A DNA stretch of 23,305 bases from Clostridia bacterium BRH_c25 (GTDB lineage: Bacteria > Bacillota_A > Clostridia > Lutisporales > Lutisporaceae), in assembly GCA_001515955.1 (NCBI GenBank), contig LOES01000101.1:1-23305 (forward strand). Reading direction: 5' to 3'. The notes under the pieces were generated by a model. That model saw only the letters and a list, made by a program, of their open reading frames with translations. It was not told where the DNA came from and ran no database searches. Positions within the stretch are counted from its first letter, which is position 1, and each line of letters opens with the position of its first letter. Shown in pieces: positions 15,339 through 22,985 of this stretch. The position numbers and the translations under genes were made by a program.

Positions 15339-16684
15339 GTCTGAAAGCAAAATTTTTAGGGCAATTGGATTTTATATATAATGAAGAATCTATTACTTCT
15401 TCATTATCGCAAAAGGCATGCGGCTTATTATGCTATCTTATGATGAACCCGAGGAAGACGCATTATAGAGAGCAGCTGGCGGAAATGTTCTGGGGGAACA
15501 GTCGGGTGTATTCGGCTAACAACAGTTTAAGGTATACACTCTGGATCATAAGAAAGAATTTGGAGTCCGATGGACATAGCCAGGTATATGTAACTAACTC
15601 AAGTAAAAATACCATCAAATTTATTGAAGACAAGCTGGATTCCATGGATGTGCTGCAGTTTAGAAAGCTGCACAGCCGGTCCAGAGAAAGCAGCTTGGAC
15701 TCCAATACAAGGATAACCTTCATGGAGGAAGCTTCAAAGCTGTATGGGGGTATTTTTTTAAATGAGTTTTATATAAAAGACGCACCTGCGTTCAATGACT
15801 GGGTTTTTTTTGAAAGAGAAGAGCTTCAGCGGTTATATTTTGAAGTGCAAGTCAGTTTATCAAAGGAATATGAAAAGCTGGGACTTTATGATAAGGCAAT
15901 TTCCCCATTGAACAAACTTATAAAAATCGACCCCCTCCATGAAGATATATATTACCGCCTGATAAACCTGTATAATATATCCGGATACAGAGCTACTGCC
16001 ATTGAAACATATCATAAATTGAAAAAGATACTTCGGGAGGAGCTGAATATCAGTCCGATGAAGGATATTCATGCACTCTATCAGCAAATCCGGATAGAAA
16101 AAGAAATTGTACCGCCACAAGAGCATGAGGGTTTGGTAAAAAGTGAACCGAGGCAGCTTATCACCTTATATAAAGATGGCTTTCACATGAAAATTTTTGT
16201 GACTGAATCAACATCAACAATACAGGAAATAAGCACACTGCTTAAAGAAATTAAACTTGATAATATGTCAACAACAGCAGAAATCACCAAGCTTCCGGGA
16301 AAAAGAGTCCCCTACGAAGGATTATATGAAATAGCAGACGGATATCTGGATATTGCAAGTAAAAGGGTAGAGTGTGATATTGACTCTGTTGCCCTGGAAA
16401 TCAATAGAATAAAAAATACATATCCTCTTGAAAAATATGTATTATTCCAATCTTTATGTGATGCTTTTCATAAGACTGAAGGAATGAAGATGATTTTCAT
16501 TATATACAACCTTCACTTTCTTGACGATGACACCATTGACTTTCTTTCCTTCATGACAAGAAAATGTGGAAATATGAATATCCTTATATTTGCCATTTAT
16601 GATGCAAATTGGGATAATCAAAGGCTTAACTTGTTCAAAATGGAATTTCATAATGATGAAAAAATGGAGTTTATAGATATATAA
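15335..16684 (+). CDS. SARP/BTAD-type transcriptional regulator with a degenerate ATPase-like tail
   Basis: 449 aa; ATG 15335 overlaps the amidohydrolase TGA (ATGA), preceded by GGAGAG. Residues about 20-100 form an OmpR-like winged helix (ACGLLCYLMMNPRKTHYREQLAEMFWGN, then NNSLRYTLWIIRKNL). Residues about 105-255 are a bacterial transcriptional activator domain of helical repeats (LYGGIFLNEFYIKDAPAFNDWVFFEREEL; LGLYDKAISPLNKLIKIDPLHEDIYYRLI). The rest, with MKMIFIIYNLHFLDDDTIDFL (384-404), looks like the Walker-B strand of AAA ATPase domains fused to such regulators, but no Walker A GxxxxGK(S/T) exists. SARP regulators bind direct repeats as activators. Coupling to the amidohydrolase suggests it controls this locus. 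Its ligand is unknown. Confidence 0.83.
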   Translation: MSLKAKFLGQLDFIYNEESITSSLSQKACGLLCYLMMNPRKTHYREQLAEMFWGNSRVYSANNSLRYTLWIIRKNLESDGHSQVYVTNSSKNTIKFIEDKLDSMDVLQFRKLHSRSRESSLDSNTRITFMEEASKLYGGIFLNEFYIKDAPAFNDWVFFEREELQRLYFEVQVSLSKEYEKLGLYDKAISPLNKLIKIDPLHEDIYYRLINLYNISGYRATAIETYHKLKKILREELNISPMKDIHALYQQIRIEKEIVPPQEHEGLVKSEPRQLITLYKDGFHMKIFVTESTSTIQEISTLLKEIKLDNMSTTAEITKLPGKRVPYEGLYEIADGYLDIASKRVECDIDSVALEINRIKNTYPLEKYVLFQSLCDAFHKTEGMKMIFIIYNLHFLDDDTIDFLSFMTRKCGNMNILIFAIYDANWDNQRLNLFKMEFHNDEKMEFIDI

Positions 16685-16760
16685 GAATTAAAAAGTTTAT
16701 TAAATAACATGCATTAAGGTGAATAAAATGATAAAATAAGTATGTATGATTTTTTTTTGC

Positions 16761-16801
16761 TAAATCACAGGGGAAAGACTATGTTCAATAAATGTGATTT
16801 A
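16761..16801. repeat. 9-bp inverted repeat
   Basis: TAAATCACA (16761-16769) and TGTGATTTA (16793-16801) are exact complements with a 23-nt gap. TGTGA and TCACA words recall CRP/FNR-type half-sites, but the spacing is far too wide for one such dimer. Confidence 0.5.
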
Positions 16802-16804
16802 TGG

Positions 16805-16873
16805 CATATTCTATAATGCTTTGCACGTTGAAATACTATGTAAAGGATTTAGTGCAAAGCATTATAGAATATG
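16805..16873. repeat. Perfect 22-bp inverted repeat (large hairpin) in the operon leader
   Basis: Left arm 16805-16826 and right arm 16852-16873 are exact complements with a 25-nt loop. The right arm begins GTGCAAAGCATTATAG and its first 11 bases belong to the second 24-mer repeat copy. It lies about 40 nt before the NuoE-like start, so in RNA it would be a very stable leader hairpin. It could be a regulatory structure or a short mobile-repeat remnant. Confidence 0.8.
16839..16862 (+). repeat. 24-mer repeat, copy 2 (inside the hairpin)
   Basis: Second copy of the sequence at 15297-15320, 22 of 24 identical. Here it is non-coding and spans the hairpin loop and the inner right arm. Confidence 0.7.
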
Positions 16874-16913
16874 AATATTGTAAAATTATATTTTTAGGAG
16901 GGGAATACTGCTT

Positions 16914-17444
16914 ATGTCATGCTCTTGTGAGAAAAAGCTTGAATCAAATTTTAACAGTCAGGAAGTTGACCTGGCACTTTTGGAGCCTGTCTTTATGAAG
17001 TATGAAGGTCAGAGTGCTAACCTTATAAGCATACTTCAGGATATTCAAGGTATTTACGGATACCTTCCTCTTGAGGCTTTGAAGGCTATTGCCGAAAAAA
17101 CCGGAAACAAGAAGGCCAAGATATATGGAATAGCAACCTTCTATTCTCAGTTCAGATTGAACCCCACAGGAAAGTATATAATACTTCAGTGTCAGGGAAC
17201 TGCCTGTCATGTAAATGGTTCTGAGAAAGTAAGCGAAGCCATATGTGACGAGCTGGGAATAACACCCGGAGGGACAAGCTCTGACGGAATGTTTACCTTG
17301 GAGGATGTTGCTTGTCTTGGCTGCTGCAGTCTTGCACCGGTTATGATGATCAATGGGGAAGCATACGGCAATCTTACACCCAATAGTGCAAGAGAAGTAA
17401 TTAGAGGTATTTACCAAAAGGAAAAAGGAGGTGCCTCCAATTGA
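16914..17444 (+). CDS. nuoE: NuoE/HndA-like [2Fe-2S] subunit
   Basis: 176 aa. The thioredoxin-like [2Fe-2S] domain is preceded by a helical region (PVFMKYEGQSANLISILQDIQGIYGYLPLEALKAIAEKTG) conserved in the 24-kDa family. Ligands are Cys93 and Cys98 (CQGTACHV) and Cys134 and Cys138 (CLGCCSLAP), with the last motif typical of NuoE, HndA and bifurcating-hydrogenase HydC subunits. ATG at 16914 follows AGGAGGGG (16896-16903), spacing 10. The next gene overlaps by four bases. It relays electrons from the flavin subunit. The name nuoE is by homology only; there is no complex I operon here. Confidence 0.92.
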   Translation: MSCSCEKKLESNFNSQEVDLALLEPVFMKYEGQSANLISILQDIQGIYGYLPLEALKAIAEKTGNKKAKIYGIATFYSQFRLNPTGKYIILQCQGTACHVNGSEKVSEAICDELGITPGGTSSDGMFTLEDVACLGCCSLAPVMMINGEAYGNLTPNSAREVIRGIYQKEKGGASN

Positions 17445-19198
17445 AGATAAGAATTGGCCTTGGCAGCTGTGGTATTGCAGCTGGCGGAAGGAAAGTCAGG
17501 GAAGCCTTGGCAGACTGTTTTGAAGAAAAGGGCTTGGATATTGAGATAACTTCAACAGGATGTATAGGGATGTGCTTCTATGAGCCTTTGCTGGATGTAA
17601 TTGATGATGAGGGTGAAGTATTTACGTATGTAAATGTTACACCGGAGATAGCAAATGAGATTGTGGAACAACACATCGTAAAGGGCACTCCAATTGAGAA
17701 GTATATTGCATCAACCAGTAAGGAACCGTTCCAGCAGTTGGAAAAACAGGTCAGAGTTGTTTTGCAGAACTGTGGTGTAATAAATCCTGAAAAAATTGAG
17801 GATTATTTGGCAAAGGACGGATATAAGGCATTAGATAAGACTATAAATAGTATGACCCCGGATGAAGTAATTGAAGAGATTAAGAAATCCGGTTTAAGAG
17901 GAAGAGGCGGCGCCGGTTTCCCGACCTGGTTCAAATGGGATGCTGCAAGGAAGGCAAAGGGAACTGAAAAGTATGTAGTTTGTAATGCCGACGAGGGAGA
18001 CCCCGGTGCATTCATGGACAGAAGCGTGCTTGAGGGGGATCCTCATGGACTGCTTGAAGGTATGATTATTGCGGGATATGCCATAGGCGCAAACTATGGA
18101 TACATTTACTGCAGGGCAGAATATCCTCTTGCGATAGAAAGGCTTGAAGGAGCAATAGCTCAGGCTCACGCCGGCAATTATCTCGGTGAAAATATATTGG
18201 GTTCAGGCTTTAAATTTGATATCAAAATCAAAAAGGGTGCAGGAGCCTTCGTTTGCGGTGAAGAAACTGCCCTTATTGCATCTCTCGAGGGAGAAAGAGG
18301 AATGCCAAGGCTTAAGCCTCCATTTCCTGCTCAATCGGGTTATTTTGGAAAGCCTACAAATATAAACAATGTTGAAACCTATGCAAATGTGCCATGGATA
18401 ATCAGAAACGGCGGGGCGGCTTTTGGTGCTTACGGTACTGAAAAGAGTAAAGGAACCAAGGTTTTTGCCCTTGCCGGAAAAGTTAAGAACGGCGGTTTGG
18501 TTGAGGTCCCTATGGGAATGCCTTTAAAGGACGTAATATACGGAATCGGCGGAGGAATCAAGAATGATAAGGATTTCAAAGCCGTTCAGATGGGTGGGCC
18601 CTCAGGAGGATGTATACCAAAGGCGTTGATTGATACTCCTGTTGACTATGAATCTATTACCAAGACAGGAGCAATAATGGGCTCCGGTGGTATGGTCGTC
18701 ATGGATGAAACTACATGTATGGTCGACATGGCAAGATTTTTTCTTGATTTTACCTGTAAGGAATCCTGCGGAAAATGTATATATTGCAGAATTGGTACAA
18801 AGAGAATGCTGGAAATTCTTGAGAGAATTACTCATGGGGAAGGCAGGATGGAAGATCTTGACGAGTTGGAACAGCTTTGCATCAGCATTAAGGATGGTTC
18901 CTTGTGCGGACTGGGACAGACTGCTCCTAATCCGGTCCTTACAACCCTCAGATATTTCAAGGATGAATATATAGCTCATATTGAAGACAAGAAATGTCCT
19001 GCGAAACAGTGCAAGAGCCTGATAATGTACAGTATCCTCGGGGATAAATGTACAGGCTGTACCGCATGTGCAAGAAAGTGTCCGACAAATGCTATTTCAG
19101 GTGAGAGGAAGCAGCCTCATGAGATAGATCAGGAAAAATGTATTAAATGCGGAAACTGCGTTATCACTTGCAAGTTTAATGCAATAAATGTTGAATAG
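17441..19198 (+). CDS. nuoF: NuoF/HndC-like NAD(P)-binding flavoprotein with ferredoxin tail
   Basis: 585 aa from TTG 17441, overlapping the previous stop and preceded by AAGGAGGTG seven bases away. Order of domains: N-terminal [2Fe-2S] thioredoxin-like piece (Cys10; Cys41 and Cys45 in CIGMC), the FMN/NADH core with GRGGAGFPTWFKW (154-166) and DEGDPGAFMDRSVLEGDPH (184-202), the SLBB part, the 4Fe-4S site ESCGKCIYCRIG (Cys443, 446, 449) with Cys489, then two C-terminal [4Fe-4S] ferredoxin motifs (Cys537/540/543/547 and 567/570/573/577). This is the layout of HndC/HydB subunits in NADP-reducing or bifurcating hydrogenases and formate dehydrogenases. It oxidises or reduces NAD(P)H and exchanges electrons with the neighbours. 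Confidence 0.94.
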   Translation: MKIRIGLGSCGIAAGGRKVREALADCFEEKGLDIEITSTGCIGMCFYEPLLDVIDDEGEVFTYVNVTPEIANEIVEQHIVKGTPIEKYIASTSKEPFQQLEKQVRVVLQNCGVINPEKIEDYLAKDGYKALDKTINSMTPDEVIEEIKKSGLRGRGGAGFPTWFKWDAARKAKGTEKYVVCNADEGDPGAFMDRSVLEGDPHGLLEGMIIAGYAIGANYGYIYCRAEYPLAIERLEGAIAQAHAGNYLGENILGSGFKFDIKIKKGAGAFVCGEETALIASLEGERGMPRLKPPFPAQSGYFGKPTNINNVETYANVPWIIRNGGAAFGAYGTEKSKGTKVFALAGKVKNGGLVEVPMGMPLKDVIYGIGGGIKNDKDFKAVQMGGPSGGCIPKALIDTPVDYESITKTGAIMGSGGMVVMDETTCMVDMARFFLDFTCKESCGKCIYCRIGTKRMLEILERITHGEGRMEDLDELEQLCISIKDGSLCGLGQTAPNPVLTTLRYFKDEYIAHIEDKKCPAKQCKSLIMYSILGDKCTGCTACARKCPTNAISGERKQPHEIDQEKCIKCGNCVITCKFNAINVE

Positions 19199-19214
19199 TA
19201 AAGGAAGTGAGAGA

Positions 19215-22200
19215 ATGGCACTGGTCAGAGTAAACATAAATAATAGGGAATTAACTGCCAGCGAAGGCAGTACAATATTAAAAATAGCATTGGACAACGG
19301 AATTGAAATTCCAAACCTTTGTTATGATGAGAATCTCAAGTCTTATGGGGCTTGTGGAATGTGTGTAGTAGAAGTGGAAGGAAATCCTAAGCTGGTAAGA
19401 GCCTGTTCAACCCCTGCGACAAATGGAATGATAATAAAGACCGACACAGAAAGAACCATTGCTGCCAGAAAGACGGCACTTACTTTACTATCATCAGACC
19501 ACAAGGGAGACTGCCGTCCGCCTTGCGCAACTGCCTGTCCGGCACATACCGATTGCCAGGGATATGTGGGATTGGTTGCAAATGGACAGTATGATGAAGC
19601 TATCAAATTAGTCAAGGACGTTATTCCGTTGCCGGCAAGTATAGGAAGGGTTTGTCCGCACCCATGCGAAACTGCCTGCAGAAGAGGCAATGTGGAAGAG
19701 CCGGTTGCTATTGCAGATATCAAAAGATTCATCGGTGATATAGATATCAATAAAGGAACATATGTACCGGATATGTCGGAACCTACAGGAAAGACAGTTG
19801 CTGTTGCAGGCTCGGGACCTGCCGGAATTTCATGTGCATATTTCCTTGCAGCTAAAGGCCATAAGGTAGTTTTATACGAAGATAAGCCATATCCGGGTGG
19901 AATGCTGAGATATGGAATTCCTCAGTATCGCCTTCCGAAAGAGCTTTTGGATGCGGAAATAAATACTCTTGAAAAAATGGGCGTAGATATCAAGTGCAAC
20001 GTAAAGCTTGGGGAAGATATTACAATATCTTACCTTAAGAAGACATATGATGCCGTATTCATTGCCATAGGTGCTTGGGCAAGTATGAATATGGGCTGCA
20101 AGGGCGAAGATATGGAAGGCGTAATGGGCGGCATTGAATTATTAAGAAAAGCTACCCTTGCAGAGCCTATAAATCTGGGTCAGCAGGTTATAGTCATAGG
20201 CGGCGGAAACACTGCCATGGACGTTGCCAGAACAGCAGTAAGATTAGGTGCTGAGCATGTCCAGGTTCTTTACAGAAGAACCAGGGCTGAAATGCCGGCA
20301 GAAGAAATAGAAATAGAAGAAGCGGAAGAAGAAGGAGTAGAATTCATTTATCTTGTTGCTCCTATAGAAGTTATAGAAGAAAATGGAAGGGCAAAGGCTG
20401 TAAGATGTCAGAGGATGAAGCTGGGTGCTCCTGACAAATCCGGAAGAAGAAGCCCTGAGCCTATTCCCGGAGATGAAGTTACAATTTCTGCAGATCTTAT
20501 AGTTTCTGCAATAGGGCAGAAAGTAAATGCAGAAAATGTAAAAGAGCTGGCGGTTACAAAGAAGGGCACAATTTCTGTCAATGCCAGCACCTTTGAGACC
20601 AGTATGCCGGGAATCTTTGCCGGCGGCGAAGCTGTTACCGGACCGAAAATAGCTATTGAAGCTATTGCCCAGGGTAAAAATGCAGCTCATGTAATAGACG
20701 GCTACTTAAAGGGTGAAATAACACCTGTAGCAAATCCCTGCTACATTGAGCAGGAGGATTTAACTCCTGAAGATTTTGCCGACAGAGAAAAGAAAGACAG
20801 AGAGCATCTTAAGGTATTACCTGCACAGACAAGAAGAATGAGCTTCGGAGCAATTTCAGAGACCTTTGACGAGGAAGCTGCTGTAAAGGAAGCTTCCAGA
20901 TGCTTGGAATGCGGCTGTCACGACTATTTTGAGTGCAAGCTGGTTAAATATATCGGACAGTATGATATTAATACCAAGGCATTAAAGGGTGAGATTCACA
21001 GGAAAGAAGAAGCAGATACACATCCTTTCATAAAGAGAAATGCAGAAAAGTGCATACTCTGCGGCCTATGCTTCAGGGCTTGTGAAGAAGTTACCGGAGT
21101 AACTGCTCTTGGGCTTCTGGACAGAGGCTTTGATTCGGTAGTTATTCCTGAGTTCGGTCTGCCTCTGGAAGAAAGTGCCTGTATATCCTGCGGGCATTGT
21201 ATTGACGTTTGTCCGACAGGTGCATGCATGGAAAAGGAAGCTGTCAGGAAACAGGTTCCGGTAGAGCTGGAAAACACAGCTTCCATATGCAGCTACTGCG
21301 GCGTTGGTTGTAATGTGACTTATCAGTCAAAGGGAAGCTTGGTATTCAAATCACTTCCCAATAAGGCAAAAGGTGAAGATACATTATGTGCCAAGGGCCG
21401 TTTCGGCATCTACCATATTAATGATGAAAAGAGATTGGTAAAACCGGTAATAAGGAGAGCCGGCAATACTGTTGAAGCGGAGTTTGACGATGCAATCGCT
21501 CTTGCTGCCAAGAAGCTGCAGCTTATAAGAGGGCAGTATGGCAAGAACAGTGTTGCAATGCTTATATCGCCTAAATTTACAAATGAAGAGGCATATGTTG
21601 CAAAGAAAATTGCCGATAAGTTGGATACCGGAATAGCCGGAACCATGTCAGTCAAAGAAGAATCCGGGATAAAAGCCGTGCTTGGCTGCAATGCTTCCAC
21701 TAACAGCTATGATGAGCTGTATAACACAGACCTCATTATTTCAATAGGTGATGTTGCAGAAAATCATCCTGTACTGGGAATAAATATGAAGGATGCGGCA
21801 ATAAGGGGAGCTAAACTGGTATCAATCAGCAATTGTGACACAAGACTGGCTGAACATGCGGATGTTGCTCTGAAGACAGAGAACAATATGGAATTCCTGA
21901 AGAGCTTCATTAAGTCACTGATAGATCAGAAGTTTGCGGACAAGGATAAGGTGGACAAGATAGCCAATGGCTTTGACGCATTAGCTGAATATGTGAAGAA
22001 TGCTTCCGACGATGCAGATGCTGCAAAAGCAGCAAAAATGTATGGTGAAGCCAGGAAAGCTATAATCGTAGTCGATGAGGATACAGTTTCTGAGGACAGC
22101 ATTAAACTCATTGCTGATGCGGCTGTTATTACAGAGAAGGTTGGAAAGCCGCACAGAGGTATTATAATAGTCCGTTCGAAAGCCAATACTCAGGGAATAA

Positions 22201-22823
22201 TCGATATGGGCTTTGCAACTCCGGCAGATCAGCTTCTTTCGGGAATCGAAAGAGGGGAAATCAAGGGTGCTGTTATAATCGGTGAAGATTTGGCAGGAGC
22301 TGACGAAAAGACTAAAGAGCTTCTTGCCAAGTTGGAATTTACACTCTATCTGGATATTTTCATGACAGAAACTGCAAAGCTTGCAAATATTGTCATACCC
22401 ATAGGCAGTGCTGCTGAGTCGGAAGGAACATATACAAGGTCGGACAGGAAGCTTCAGAGACTTGCAGCTGCTGTTAAACCATTTACCGGAAGAAATACCT
22501 TTGACATACTTTCAAAGTTAGGTGCAGAGATGGGTGTGGTTGTTGAAAACGTCAAGAGAGCTGATGAAAAAATAGCCAACGAAGTCAAGCCTTATGGCGG
22601 ACTATATGCTGCAGCAGCAAGAGGTATTGACTCATATACTCCCTGCAGCAGGAACAACGTAGAAGGCTCACAGGTATTGCACACCAAAGGCTTCATGAGG
22701 TCAGACAAAAAGGCAAACCTCAGCATTCCTGAGGGCGGCCTTATGTTCAAAGAAAGAAAGATATACGATACAGTTCAGATGAAATTTGAAGAGTATATAT
22801 GTGAAAAAGGTCTAAAATCCTAG
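19215..22823 (+). CDS. Ferredoxin–GltD/NfnB-like–NuoG/FdhA-like fusion oxidoreductase
   Basis: 1202 aa from ATG 19215 (AAGGAAG seven bases before); a longer frame from 19188 would overlap the previous gene. Order: plant-type [2Fe-2S] ferredoxin (Cys36, 47, 50, 64), GltD N-terminal Fe-S region (Cys100-114, 147-155), FAD/NAD(P) module with GSGPAG (199-204) and GGGNTA (329-334), then Cys-rich motifs (563-574), two [4Fe-4S] motifs (613-623, 656-666), and a molybdopterin-oxidoreductase-like domain whose [4Fe-4S] ligands are Cys692, 695, 699, 725 with Lys727. The following domain lacks the CHSP/U-type catalytic site and the long C-terminal domain of formate dehydrogenases, so it may only wire electrons as in NuoG. 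It likely adds a second NAD(P) site to the complex, allowing NADH, NADPH and ferredoxin exchange. The partner is unknown. Confidence 0.85.
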   Translation: MALVRVNINNRELTASEGSTILKIALDNGIEIPNLCYDENLKSYGACGMCVVEVEGNPKLVRACSTPATNGMIIKTDTERTIAARKTALTLLSSDHKGDCRPPCATACPAHTDCQGYVGLVANGQYDEAIKLVKDVIPLPASIGRVCPHPCETACRRGNVEEPVAIADIKRFIGDIDINKGTYVPDMSEPTGKTVAVAGSGPAGISCAYFLAAKGHKVVLYEDKPYPGGMLRYGIPQYRLPKELLDAEINTLEKMGVDIKCNVKLGEDITISYLKKTYDAVFIAIGAWASMNMGCKGEDMEGVMGGIELLRKATLAEPINLGQQVIVIGGGNTAMDVARTAVRLGAEHVQVLYRRTRAEMPAEEIEIEEAEEEGVEFIYLVAPIEVIEENGRAKAVRCQRMKLGAPDKSGRRSPEPIPGDEVTISADLIVSAIGQKVNAENVKELAVTKKGTISVNASTFETSMPGIFAGGEAVTGPKIAIEAIAQGKNAAHVIDGYLKGEITPVANPCYIEQEDLTPEDFADREKKDREHLKVLPAQTRRMSFGAISETFDEEAAVKEASRCLECGCHDYFECKLVKYIGQYDINTKALKGEIHRKEEADTHPFIKRNAEKCILCGLCFRACEEVTGVTALGLLDRGFDSVVIPEFGLPLEESACISCGHCIDVCPTGACMEKEAVRKQVPVELENTASICSYCGVGCNVTYQSKGSLVFKSLPNKAKGEDTLCAKGRFGIYHINDEKRLVKPVIRRAGNTVEAEFDDAIALAAKKLQLIRGQYGKNSVAMLISPKFTNEEAYVAKKIADKLDTGIAGTMSVKEESGIKAVLGCNASTNSYDELYNTDLIISIGDVAENHPVLGINMKDAAIRGAKLVSISNCDTRLAEHADVALKTENNMEFLKSFIKSLIDQKFADKDKVDKIANGFDALAEYVKNASDDADAAKAAKMYGEARKAIIVVDEDTVSEDSIKLIADAAVITEKVGKPHRGIIIVRSKANTQGIIDMGFATPADQLLSGIERGEIKGAVIIGEDLAGADEKTKELLAKLEFTLYLDIFMTETAKLANIVIPIGSAAESEGTYTRSDRKLQRLAAAVKPFTGRNTFDILSKLGAEMGVVVENVKRADEKIANEVKPYGGLYAAAARGIDSYTPCSRNNVEGSQVLHTKGFMRSDKKANLSIPEGGLMFKERKIYDTVQMKFEEYICEKGLKS

Positions 22824-22826
22824 TAG

Positions 22827-22847
22827 GGAACGGTTCTAAACCGTTCC
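22827..22847 (+). other. Short perfect hairpin after the fusion gene
   Basis: GGAACGGTT and AACCGTTCC form a 9-bp stem around CTA, starting four bases after the stop codon. No T-run follows, so it is more likely an RNA-stabilising or processing hairpin ahead of the terminator at 22863. Confidence 0.6.
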
Positions 22848-22862
22848 GCATGCAAAATCAGG

Positions 22863-22892
22863 GCGGCTATCCAAAGAGGATGGCCGCTTTTT
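22863..22892 (+). terminator. Rho-independent terminator of the electron-transfer operon
   Basis: GCGGCTATCC (22863-22872) pairs with GGATGGCCGC (22878-22887), one U-G pair, loop AAAGA, followed by five T (22888-22892). It shows that the operon ends after three genes. Confidence 0.85.
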
Positions 22893-22902
22893 GCTGTAAA
22901 AA

Positions 22903-22966
22903 AGCTGTCATACTGAGCGAAGCGAATGTATCTTTAAGATTCTTCACTGCGTTCAGAATGACAGCT
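22903..22966. repeat. Dispersed palindromic repeat, also a likely topB terminator
   Basis: The two ends AGCTGTCAT (22903-22911) and ATGACAGCT (22958-22966) are exact complements and the inside continues as an imperfect hairpin around CTGAGCGAAGCGAA and TTCTTCACTGCGTTCAG. The word CTGAGCGAAGCGAA is known from scattered palindromic repeats in many bacterial genomes. On the minus strand the element ends in AGCTTTTTT, giving a terminator for topB. Confidence 0.75.
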
Positions 22967-22985
22967 AAGTTATACATGGCGTTCC

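Larger units (their letters stand above)
16685..16913. other. Intergenic region before the electron-transfer operon
   Basis: 229 AT-rich bases with no supported gene; a short open frame (16801-16998) is excluded because it would be read across the 22-bp inverted repeat and into the NuoE-like gene in the wrong frame. It holds two inverted repeats (16761-16801, 16805-16873), the second copy of the 24-mer, and a T9 tract (16750-16758) without a preceding hairpin. No good sigma-A promoter was found, although TATAAT occurs in the left arm (16812-16817). Confidence 0.55.

Noticed and set aside
16839..16862. The 24-mer repeats as a CRISPR array
   Set aside because: Only two copies, 1.5 kb apart, one inside a gene; no spacers or cas genes.
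16801..16998. A 65-codon frame over the 22-bp inverted repeat
   Set aside because: It overlaps the NuoE-like gene out of frame, has no ribosome site and its sequence comes from the repeat arms.
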